Of a DNA stretch of 30,259 nucleotides, positions 24,216 to 30,259 are shown one piece after another. Position numbers and translations under genes: made by a program. A model generated the notes under the pieces. It saw nothing but the letters and a program-made list of their open reading frames with translations, was not told the DNA's origin and did no database searches. Source of the stretch: JANNRW01 sp031401815 (GTDB lineage Bacteria; Desulfobacterota; Desulfuromonadia; Geobacterales; DSM-12255); the NCBI GenBank assembly GCA_031401815.1, contig JANNRW010000351.1, positions 1 through 30,259 on the forward strand, given 5' to 3'. Every line of letters begins with the position of its first letter. Position 1 is the first letter of the stretch.

Positions 24216-24653
24216 TCACTGTATATTGTAATTGCAGATATCAGCTCCCTTCCCTTCGCCCCCTCTTACACCGTCTGCGCCAAAAGAGCAGAGATCATAA
24301 TCACCATTTGAGCCTGGTGAAATAAGGATGTAGTCGCCACCCCAAGGGTCCTGGGGAACTTTCTTGCTCTCCAGATAACCTTCTGCCTTGTAGTTTTTGG
24401 GGATGACGCCGACAGTCGGCTTGGTAATCAGGGATATCAGACCCTGCTCGGTAGTCGGGTACAGTCCGTTGTCAAGTTTGTACAGTTTCAGGGCTGTCTC
24501 CAGATTTCTGATCTGCACCTTCACATCAGCAACCTTGGCGTCATCGCTGCGGCCAATGAGCCTTGGGCCGACAAGTGCCGCGAGCAGCGCCAGAATGACG
24601 ATGACGACCATGATCTCTATGAGGGTAAAGCCGTGGTTGTTTCTGATATTCAT
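24216..24653 (-). CDS. gspG: Type II secretion system major pseudopilin GspG
   Basis: A 145-aa major pseudopilin. Leader MNIRNNHG^FTLIEIMVVIVI with Glu5 processed by the prepilin peptidase; the body has the GspG calcium-site region (PQDPWGGDYILISPGSNGDYDLCSFGADG), here quoted as two parts PQDPWGGDYILISP and GSNGDYDLCSFGADG. GGAGG lies six bases before the ATG. gspC, D, E and F, which usually precede gspG, are not upstream; a toxin-antitoxin pair begins 80 bases away instead. Confidence 0.95.
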   Translation of the reverse strand: MNIRNNHGFTLIEIMVVIVILALLAALVGPRLIGRSDDAKVADVKVQIRNLETALKLYKLDNGLYPTTEQGLISLITKPTVGVIPKNYKAEGYLESKKVPQDPWGGDYILISPGSNGDYDLCSFGADGVRGGEGKGADICNYNIQ

Positions 24654-24733
24654 GTAAACCTCCGTAAGTAATTAGAATTTATGTAACTGCATATTACTCG
24701 TCAAAATCCTTGGCTGGCACGACCAGCAGAGTA

Positions 24734-25111
24734 TCAGGCAACGATCAAGGCGGGATTGTAAGCCGGTATCGATTTGTCACGGGTAATGATGGTCAATTTT
24801 TCCATCAATGCCTGTGCAACCAGCATTCGATCAAAAGGGTCGTCATGGTGACGGGGAAGTGCGCCAGCAAAAAGAGCATGCTCGATGGTTACTGGAAGCT
24901 GCTGAAAACGGTTTGCAGCGAGTGCGTCGACCAGATCGTCCGGAGATTGAAGCTTGCCGATTGCTTTCTTTATGGCAATCTCCCAGGCAGTTGCAGCACT
25001 GACATATACTGTCGTTTTCGGTGAAGCGATAACCTGTCGCGCCTTTGCAGAGAGAGTTTCATCATTAGCGAGCCACCAGAGCAGTGTGTGCGTGTCGAGG
25101 AGCACTTTCAC
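24734..25111 (-). CDS. PIN-domain toxin (VapC-like) of a Phd-PIN pair
   Basis: A 125-aa PIN ribonuclease toxin. Acidic residues of the metal site are visible: Asp6 in LLDTHTLLWW, Glu44 in AATAWEIAIKK, Asp94 in DDPFDRMLVAQAL and Asp112 in ITRDKSIPAY. This subgroup with the DTHTLLWW start is typically paired with Phd/YefM antitoxins. It overlaps the antitoxin gene by four bases. Probably cuts tRNA or other RNA; target unknown. Confidence 0.92.
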   Translation of the reverse strand: MKVLLDTHTLLWWLANDETLSAKARQVIASPKTTVYVSAATAWEIAIKKAIGKLQSPDDLVDALAANRFQQLPVTIEHALFAGALPRHHDDPFDRMLVAQALMEKLTIITRDKSIPAYNPALIVA

Positions 25112-25347
25112 AACAGTTCGCCCCGGAAAGCAGCAGAAACAGCCGACGGCAGCTCATCGAAATCCGGTGAGATAACAACACGGTTCTTCCATAAACCCGG
25201 TTCACGCGGAGTGGACTCTTCGTGATAGGAGACCAGCTTTGCAACAGGGATACCGGACTTGCTGATGATAATCTCTTCGCCGCAAGTTACCCGCTCTATG
25301 AGTTTTGAAAAATTGGTTTTGGTTTCGTGGATATTAAGAACTTGCAT
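25108..25347 (-). CDS. Phd/YefM-family antitoxin
   Basis: A 79-aa antitoxin: MQVLNIHETKTNFSKLIERV and EEIIISKSGIPVAKLVSY form the Phd DNA-binding fold, and the acidic C-terminal half wraps the PIN toxin. Ribosome site AGGAGG seven bases before the ATG. It starts 24 bases after the stop of an orphan DUF4062 5' fragment, whose upstream region may provide the promoter. The direct repeat CATGTTAG (25367 and 25378) just upstream could be part of an operator. Confidence 0.92.
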   Translation of the reverse strand: MQVLNIHETKTNFSKLIERVTCGEEIIISKSGIPVAKLVSYHEESTPREPGLWKNRVVISPDFDELPSAVSAAFRGELL

Positions 25348-25370
25348 GGGGAACCTCCTATGGGTTCATG

Positions 25371-25493
25371 TTAGTCCATGTTAGCCCGTAAGATATTGCT
25401 TGTCAAGAGCGAGATCGACAGTGGGGCGGCGGCCCGCGCCAGTTCCAGCTCCTTCTGCACGGAGCTTATGAAGATTCGTTTTTTTGTGTTCAT
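25371..25493 (-). pseudogene. Orphan DUF4062 gene 5' fragment, copy 1
   Basis: A 40-codon frame starting MNTKKRIFISSVQKELELAR, matching the first 20 residues of the full gene at 28813 almost exactly, then diverging into unrelated sequence and stopping. About 100 bases upstream of its ATG (25494-25595) are shared with the upstream region of copy 2. It has no enzymatic capacity; the phd gene begins 24 bases later. Confidence 0.85.
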
Positions 25494-25595
25494 GAGGACA
25501 GCCTCTGCTACCGACTTCTTTAGCGCTTGGTCAAAGTCAAGTTAATATTCAGCTGGTTATGACGCTTTAGTCAGCAAATCAACAACATTATGCTG
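25494..25595 (-). repeat. Shared upstream module of the orphan DUF4062 fragments
   Basis: These bases align with 27026-27118: both contain, on the plus strand, GACTTCTT-AGC-CTTGG and end TTAGTCA-CAAATCAACAAC. The full-length gene at 28813 does not share this upstream part. In each case the module lies ahead of a fragment and then cargo, so it may be a mobile promoter. No hexamers could be assigned securely. Confidence 0.7.
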
Positions 25596-25648
25596 CCTCT
25601 TTGTAGGGAGTTGAGGCTCATGTCCGTGGCAGACCCCGCCTTTCCTTT

Positions 25649-26877
25649 TTAATCTGCATCAGACTCGCCTGACCACAACCCCCCCCTGGCTTCAATCAGC
25701 GCACGTTCGCGTGCCAGCTCTTGTTGCAGCTCTTCTTCGGTTGGCAGGTAAAGCATATATTTTGAGGCGAATAACTGCTTGCTCTCTTTCAGCACCGAGT
25801 ATTTCGCAATGGTTTCGTTTTTCTTGGCACAAAGGATCAAGCCGATAGTCGGACTGTCCCCATCGGTCAGATATTTGTCATCAAACATACGGACATAGCT
25901 GTCCATCTGCCCCACGTCCTGATGCGTCAACTCGCCGATTTTCAAGTCGATCAGCAGGTAGCACTTCAGGATGCAATTGTAAAAACCAGATCTATATAAA
26001 AATAACCATCATCGAACTGCATCCTTTTCTGACGGCCAACAAAGGCAAAGCCTTTACCGAGCTCAAGCAGAAATGATTGCAAATTGGAAATTATAGCCAG
26101 CTCAAGTTTGGTTTCATGTAATGCATCTGCATCCGGCAAACCCAAAAAATCGAGGACATATGGGCTCTTTATCGCATCGGAAGGAGTTTTTAGAATGTTT
26201 CCTTCACGGCTTAACTCCATAACCCCGGCCTTGTCGCGGCTTTTCAGGAGCCGGGCAAACAAAAACGTATGAATCTGGCGTTCAAGATGTTTTACCTCCC
26301 ACCCCTCCTTTTCCGCCTCTATTTCATAAAAAATCCGTTCATTCCGATGTTCAACATTCATCAAAGCCCGATAATGAGTCCAGCCAAGTTTTGGCGAAAA
26401 GCCCATGACAGCATCTACATGTTCAACGGCCTGTGCCAGAGCATCCAAAACGCCACCTTGAATGTGGCGTTTTTTATTGGTGTCCAATTCGCCACATGCA
26501 ATGTGGCGAATTTCAGGATTGCGATCAGCATAAACGGTGTAAAAAGTACGAAAATAGCGCAGGTTGGTCGTGGAAAACCCGCGCCCGTAGCGCAGCGTCA
26601 ATTGCCCGGACAACTCTTCCAACACCCGCTGACCATACTCTGCCCGTTCTTCACCACGTTGCAAGTCCTGTACTATCTCACGCCCGATCAACCAATAGGC
26701 AATCACCATATTGCTATTGACCGCACGCACTACATTCGCCCGTGCCTGCTCCAAAATGGAGACAACACGATCCATCAAACCGTCACCACGCACATTTATG
26801 GATGCTGCTGATTCCGGCTTTCCAGTTTTAGAGGATTGATCTTTTTGGCGGACTGTTTTGGATCTACTGGTTGACAT
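25649..26877 (-). pseudogene. YhcG-type (DUF1016) PD-(D/E)XK nuclease, split by a frameshift
   Basis: The first frame (26877-25966) carries the DUF1016 N-terminal region (ARANVVRAVNSNMVIAYWLI, LSGQLTLRYGRGFSTTNLRY) and the start of the nuclease domain (FVGRQKRMQFDDGYFYIDLV). The second frame (to 25649) completes it (LIDLKIGELTHQDVGQMDSY). One T added to the T5 run (25985-25981) joins them. The join falls between the catalytic Asp of YIDLVF and the DLK motif, so the first frame alone would be inactive. The start at 26877 has CAGGAG nine bases upstream. YhcG-type proteins are found in restriction and defence loci. Sequencing error or decay cannot be distinguished here. Confidence 0.85.
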
Positions 26878-27025
26878 GGTTACAAACTCCTGAGGTTTTT
26901 AATGTAATCATGGAGAATGGCAGCAGGAATGGGTCGGTCGAAATAAGGCCAGCCACGGCGGCCCGCTCCAGTTCCGGCTCCTCTTGCACGGAGCTTATGT
27001 AGATTCGCTTTTTGATAGTTTTCAT
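26864..27025 (-). pseudogene. Orphan DUF4062 gene 5' fragment, copy 2
   Basis: A 53-codon frame starting MKTIKKRIYISSVQEEPELE and continuing RAAVAGLISTDPFLL, matching the first 34 residues of the full gene, then diverging exactly where yhcG leader sequence starts. The frame runs over the yhcG ATG and stops at 26864, so it overlaps the cargo gene by 14 bases. The shared upstream module lies at 27026-27118. Confidence 0.86.
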
Positions 27026-27118
27026 GCGGAGGGCCTATGCTCCTGACTTCTTCAGCACTTGGACACAGTCAACTGTAAATTCAGTAAGTTATAGCGAGTT
27101 AGTCAACAAATCAACAAC
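27026..27118 (-). repeat. Upstream module of DUF4062 fragment copy 2
   Basis: The counterpart of 25494-25595 (see that entry), with the same order of conserved blocks and several substitutions and small indels. From here to 27217 there is no gene. Confidence 0.7.
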
Positions 27119-27217
27119 GTCCCGCTGCCCCTCCATGACCTAATGATTACCTTATGATTATGCCCTGGGCCGGAAAATGTAGCGGGTGGCCCGTCCAGCG
27201 CCAATGCGCTTGCCCCC

Positions 27218-27276
27218 CCGAGAAGATTCCTTTATCGGAAGATTTCCTCAAAATATCGGAAGATTTTCGGAAGATC
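27218..27276. repeat. Direct repeats CGGAAGAT at the end of the DUF4062 gene
   Basis: CGGAAGAT occurs at 27236, 27257 and 27268 (spacings 21 and 11), with a degenerate copy near 27219. The last copy touches the DUF4062-HATPase stop codon, followed by a GATCATGATC palindrome. On the minus strand the repeats read KSSDILRKSSDKG in a short frame after the stop. Function unknown. Confidence 0.6.
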
Positions 27277-28813
27277 ATGATCTTAGCTGGGTGAAATGAA
27301 AACGGGTGCCTCGTCCTTTGCCAACACGAACCAATAATCCTGATTCTACCAGCTCCAGAAGGTCGCGATTGGCGGTATCATAGGTTACCCCGAACTCTTT
27401 TCGACACCAGCCGCTGGTAATCTCACCATATTCCTGAACATGCAAAATGATCCGTTTCTGCCGCTCGTTCAGTCGCGCCTCCATGGCCGGGGTAATGGAG
27501 CCGGTCGCTGTGGTTGGCGTCTTTATCCGATCATAATTGCCATCCGGACCGGGGAGCGTGACGACAAAGAAACCGTCCTGCTGGTCAATCTTTGCCTCGT
27601 TGAGCCCATGATCAAGCATGGCGTCGCGCATGCGGGCGAAGCCGCTGCCGCGTTGCTCCATCTTGTCCAGGGTGGCAAGTGTCTGAGCGATGAGCGGATT
27701 GCGTGAACAAGGGCGATATCCACCCCGGCGGAGCTTGGCCAGGGTAAGGGGCTTGAGCGGATAGCCGGGGCTGGCGATCTCGATGCGGTCGCGGAAAATG
27801 CGCACGAATACCTTGCGTGAAGCATCGTCATAGCTGCGATGAGCAACGGCGTTAAGCAGGGCTTCGCGGAGGGCAGCCATAGGGTATTCGTCAAGACGGA
27901 TGTTGTTGAGACCCACGACGCGGCGGGGATGGAAAGTGTGGTCGTCAATGAACTTTAGCACCTGCTCCAGGGTGCGGGGCAGAGGGGCATTGACATTGAG
28001 CTGCCCCTTGGGGCGACCGGTGATGCGGATATCGTCATAGGCATCAACAAGTATTTCGCACTGCGGGAAACGATGGGCCGGGTGAAGGCCGAACAGTACA
28101 AATGCACCAGCGGTGGCAAGGTACATGTCGGGCGTATCGCCTCTAATGGCAAGACCGCGTGCGTGGAGCGCCTCGGCAGCGGAAAGCCCGGCATGATCCG
28201 TATCGCCCGCGTTGATCCGTTGATTGAATGCCGCGAGAAGATCCTGATCGAGCGATGCCGCCGTAACATCGCTCAGCACGGCGGTTTCAAATGCGGAGGC
28301 AGACTCAATCTGGTGCTCCCCTTCGTCCACCTCGGCGCCGGTGGCTTCAACCCCGAACTCTTCCGTCAGAGTGCGCAAGAGAGCCCGGAGCATTTCCGGT
28401 TTCAAATCCTCCCGGTCGTGAAAGCGTTTGTAAGAGTGTCCGGCCTGCTTAATCTCTTTGATCAACTCGTTGGTTTCTTCTGACCGGCCAGCGTCAGTGG
28501 CCCCCCTGAGAAAGACGATAGTCGGGAGCTGCAACTCCTGGGCGAGGCGATACTCGTGATGCATGGCAGAGATGCCCTCATCCGGGTGGCCGTATTCGTT
28601 GGCTATGAGCAGAACATACACAGCACAGCCACGAAGGGTGGCAAGGTAGGGCCTGGAGGCCGGATGCGGAGGAGGTGGTTCCTTCTCGAACAGCACCGGC
28701 GTGCAGTGTTGCAGCAGGAATGGGTCGGTCGAGATGAGACCAGTCACGGCGACCCGCTCCAGTTCCAGTTCCTTCTGCACGGAGCTTATGAAGATTCGCT
28801 TTTTTGTGTTCAT
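27275..28813 (-). CDS. DUF4062 - HATPase_c_4 - winged-helix fusion protein
   Basis: A 512-aa multidomain protein. Residues 1-100 are DUF4062 (KRIFISSVQKELELER, CAVYVLLIANEYGHPDEG), a TIR-like fold found in NTPase and defence proteins. Residues about 180-430 follow the COG2865 pattern (GAFVLFGLHPAHRFPQCEI, REALLNAVAHRSY at 316-328, GSGFARM at 389-395), an ATPase-like HATPase_c_4 domain; the usual N-terminal AlbA_2/Schlafen domain is not recognisable and DUF4062 stands in its place. A winged helix closes the protein (about 445-512). The ATG at 28813 is chosen because both orphan copies begin at this codon. A small gene ends 17 bases upstream. A role as nucleotide-sensing regulator or defence effector is inferred. 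Confidence 0.85.
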   Translation of the reverse strand: MNTKKRIFISSVQKELELERVAVTGLISTDPFLLQHCTPVLFEKEPPPPHPASRPYLATLRGCAVYVLLIANEYGHPDEGISAMHHEYRLAQELQLPTIVFLRGATDAGRSEETNELIKEIKQAGHSYKRFHDREDLKPEMLRALLRTLTEEFGVEATGAEVDEGEHQIESASAFETAVLSDVTAASLDQDLLAAFNQRINAGDTDHAGLSAAEALHARGLAIRGDTPDMYLATAGAFVLFGLHPAHRFPQCEILVDAYDDIRITGRPKGQLNVNAPLPRTLEQVLKFIDDHTFHPRRVVGLNNIRLDEYPMAALREALLNAVAHRSYDDASRKVFVRIFRDRIEIASPGYPLKPLTLAKLRRGGYRPCSRNPLIAQTLATLDKMEQRGSGFARMRDAMLDHGLNEAKIDQQDGFFVVTLPGPDGNYDRIKTPTTATGSITPAMEARLNERQKRIILHVQEYGEITSGWCRKEFGVTYDTANRDLLELVESGLLVRVGKGRGTRFHFTQLRS

Positions 28814-28829
28814 GCGGGGAGCCTCTGGT

Positions 28830-29066
28830 TCAGGATTGAGGATATGCCGGGCCATATTTGTCAGATGTTGAAACTTGCCCCATTTGTAGGCCCCTCGGGG
28901 TTGAATCCTCCGCATCCTTCCACGCGGCAAATTTTTCACGAGCAGAAATATTAATGTCGGACAAAGATCGTCCCCTCAGCTCCTGATGCAGTGCGTGACG
29001 GATCTCATGCAACTCCCACAAGACTTCATCTTCTTTGACCGAATAACTGTTCTTATAGGTTTCCAT
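28830..29066 (-). CDS. Small charged protein upstream of the DUF4062 gene (78 aa)
   Basis: Starts METYKNSYSVKEDEVLWELH and continues with a helical, acidic-basic segment EIRHALHQELRGRSLSDINI. It resembles small accessory proteins seen beside toxin-antitoxin genes, but I cannot name a family. The last 27 residues (from AEDSTPRG) are low in helix propensity and may derive from a recombination junction. The frame is open to 29105; the ATG at 29066 is preferred as the start of the helical pattern. Confidence 0.55.
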   Translation of the reverse strand: METYKNSYSVKEDEVLWELHEIRHALHQELRGRSLSDINISAREKFAAWKDAEDSTPRGLQMGQVSTSDKYGPAYPQS

Positions 29067-29132
29067 ACTCTGCACCCCCGAAAAGCTCAAGCGTTCCTGT
29101 TTCAATCAGTTGGTGAGAAATAAACGGATTTG

Positions 29133-29368
29133 CTACTGATTCTTATTGTTCTCAGCGGTATATGCCGTTCCATTTTCAGCGCAACAGCATGTATGCGCCT
29201 CATGGCTTTTCTGACGCAGCCACCAGTTGCCTAATGATCCGGTTTCAGCCCTGTTGTGGAAATATGCAAGCTCCTCTTCTCTACTCATACTTTGATTTCT
29301 TCGTATATTTGCAGCTGGGCCTCTCGTTTAAAGGCAATACAGTCGAATGTTTTTTCACTCTTCTTCAT
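29133..29368 (-). pseudogene. Small toxin-antitoxin-like gene, broken by a single base
   Basis: Two short frames join: MKKSEKTFDCIAFKREAQLQ...IYEEIKV stops at 29285, and MSREEELAYFHNRAETGSLG continues in the other frame to 29133, their ends overlapping as ATGA. One added base near 29289 would give a continuous IYEEIK-x-MSREEELAYF, the usual run in this kind of small accessory protein. The C-terminal part after NWWLRQKS looks divergent. Function unknown. Confidence 0.55.
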
Positions 29369-29447
29369 CGGTCATAACCTCCACCGGAGAGATGATAGTC
29401 AAAATACCGTAACCATTCAAGAGATTTACCTGATTATAGGCTTTCAT
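29355..29447 (-). CDS. Very small protein (30 aa) overlapping the broken gene
   Basis: MKAYNQVNLLNGYGILTIIS and PVEVMTDEEE, ending at 29355. Its end overlaps the start of the next small gene by 14 bases in a different frame, the pattern of coupled antitoxin-like pairs. GGTTACGGTATTTTG-type codons are ordinary. I cannot name it, and it may be a fragment. Confidence 0.4.
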   Translation of the reverse strand: MKAYNQVNLLNGYGILTIISPVEVMTDEEE

Positions 29448-29511
29448 CTTGTCAAGTCTGACAATGTGCTTGAAATTCCATGAAACAATTCACCGAACAT
29501 CGAATCCAGCT

Positions 29512-30201
29512 TTATGGTATCGGAAACGAGTCCATCGCCTTGCGAGGGCGGAAGTATCCCTTGATGCAGTTGAGATTGCGGACACAAATCTGAATGTGGT
29601 TCTTTTCGCGGAATCCGGCATTGGGATACAGTTCATTCCCCTCCCAGAAGACCCCTCTGACGGCGTCAAATGGCTTCATACCCATATCTGCGTACAAGGT
29701 ATGAGTCATTTCCACCACGGCGCAGTCCAGTCGGCGAATGAGAATATCCTCCTCTTCTCCCAATGGTTTTGAATTTCGCGGCAGAGGTGTACCTTCATTT
29801 TCTGTGAACTGCTGGAGAAAACCATAACTTGATTTCAGGATTTGCAGAGATTCTGCTTCGAGGAGATTAAGGCAGTTGCCGAGGTCAATGACTGCTCCGA
29901 TAACCGCCTCGTTCTTAATTCGGGATTTACACAGGTGGGGATTCTGTTTCAGGTGCTTGGCGTATTGGAGTGCTCTTTGCGGGTTACTTTCCCAGAAATA
30001 GATGCCATGACCAAGCCAGTCATAGTCATTTTCACTACGTTTAAGATTGTCTTTGCCAGCCAGAACCCGTTCTGCGACATCTTTATCGCAGCCATGGAAT
30101 CCGAGGATAAAATAGGGAAGTGAGGTGGCCGGGCTTAGTGAGACAGCCTGAAGGGTGAAATAAGCAATGCCCCTTGGTTGTTGTGGTTTTCTGGTTTCAG
30201 G
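29512..30201 (-). CDS. Probable ADP-ribosyltransferase-like protein, start codon not found
   Basis: The frame is open from the TAG at 30202-30204 to 29512 (229 codons). It contains FILGFHGCDKDVAERVL and NDYDWLGHGIYFWESNPQRA, followed by LQYAKHLKQNPHLC; the His...Tyr-Phe-Trp-Glu arrangement resembles the core of ADP-ribosyltransferase toxins (HG motif, GIYF motif, A-rich helix). A second block is LIRRLDCAVVEMTHTLYADM, ending GYFRPRKAMDSFPIP. No ATG, GTG or TTG precedes the first motif in frame; an ATT or other rare start, or a mutated start, must be assumed. The preceding gene ends two bases before the frame opens, as in a toxin-antitoxin operon. Family naming is tentative. Confidence 0.55.
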   Translation of the reverse strand, partial: PETRKPQQPRGIAYFTLQAVSLSPATSLPYFILGFHGCDKDVAERVLAGKDNLKRSENDYDWLGHGIYFWESNPQRALQYAKHLKQNPHLCKSRIKNEAVIGAVIDLGNCLNLLEAESLQILKSSYGFLQQFTENEGTPLPRNSKPLGEEEDILIRRLDCAVVEMTHTLYADMGMKPFDAVRGVFWEGNELYPNAGFREKNHIQICVRNLNCIKGYFRPRKAMDSFPIP

Positions 30202-30259
30202 CTACCAGTTTCAGTTTTTCAAGTCCTTGGAAATAAGCCTCATCCGGTGTCAGTTTGTC
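30197..30259 (-). CDS. C-terminal end of a gene continuing beyond the window
   Basis: Only the last 20 codons are visible (KLTPDEAYFQGLEKLKLVA, then TGA at 30197). It runs into the ADP-ribosyltransferase-like frame with a few bases of overlap. It is likely the upstream partner (antitoxin or regulator) of that gene, by position only. Confidence 0.5.
   Translation of the reverse strand, partial: DKLTPDEAYFQGLEKLKLVA

Noticed and set aside
26269..26811. 180-codon plus-strand frame inside yhcG
   Set aside because: Antisense shadow of DUF1016; no independent signal.

Overview
The window looks like part of a Geobacter-type chromosome (Desulfuromonadota, inference). The clues are a type II secretion cluster gspG-H-I-J-K-L-M-N with pseudopilins, an MqsR-MqsA-SecB-like toxin-antitoxin-chaperone unit, a chemoreceptor operon, and G/C-rich palindromic intergenic repeats. 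No ribosomal RNA, tRNA, CRISPR array or complete insertion sequence was seen.

Layout. 1-5.4 kb: a palindromic repeat, a frame-disrupted FG-GAP lipoprotein gene, an Hsp20 gene with a strong promoter, and two uncharacterised genes on the minus strand. 5.4-11.8 kb, housekeeping: a structured leader ending in an intrinsic terminator right in front of a PLP aminotransferase gene; a tightly overlapping minus-strand operon (chemoreceptor, two TPR-type proteins, YjbQ); ilvE; and a ferredoxin gene split by a frameshift. 11.8-18.7 kb, accessory island 1 on the plus strand: three remnants of the 3' end of a type I restriction specificity gene (hsdS) in the same orientation, each directly upstream of a different cargo gene (a DUF4238 protein, a trypsin-like protease, a paralogous trypsin-like protease). 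A two-gene unit (59-aa possible DNA-binding protein plus a possible papain/C39-like protein) follows the first protease, and mqsR-mqsA-secB closes the island. 18.7-24.7 kb: gspN to gspG on the minus strand, interrupted by two intergenic palindromic repeats, one of which supplies the apparent start of gspH. 24.7-30.26 kb, accessory island 2 on the minus strand: a complete DUF4062-HATPase-winged-helix gene and two orphan copies of its 5' end, each orphan sitting directly upstream of a cargo unit (a YhcG-type nuclease gene, a Phd-PIN toxin-antitoxin pair). Beyond it are a probable ADP-ribosyltransferase-like gene and small toxin-antitoxin-like remnants.

The most notable feature is that both islands follow the same plan: a short repeated fragment of a defence-related gene (hsdS tail on one side, DUF4062 head on the other) in the same orientation as, and immediately upstream of, unrelated cargo. 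The fragments could be recombination landing sites, promoter or ribosome-binding-site donors, or both. Four genes need exactly one added base to restore their frame (FG-GAP lipoprotein, ferredoxin, yhcG, a small gene near 29.29 kb), so sequencing under-calls must be separated from real decay.
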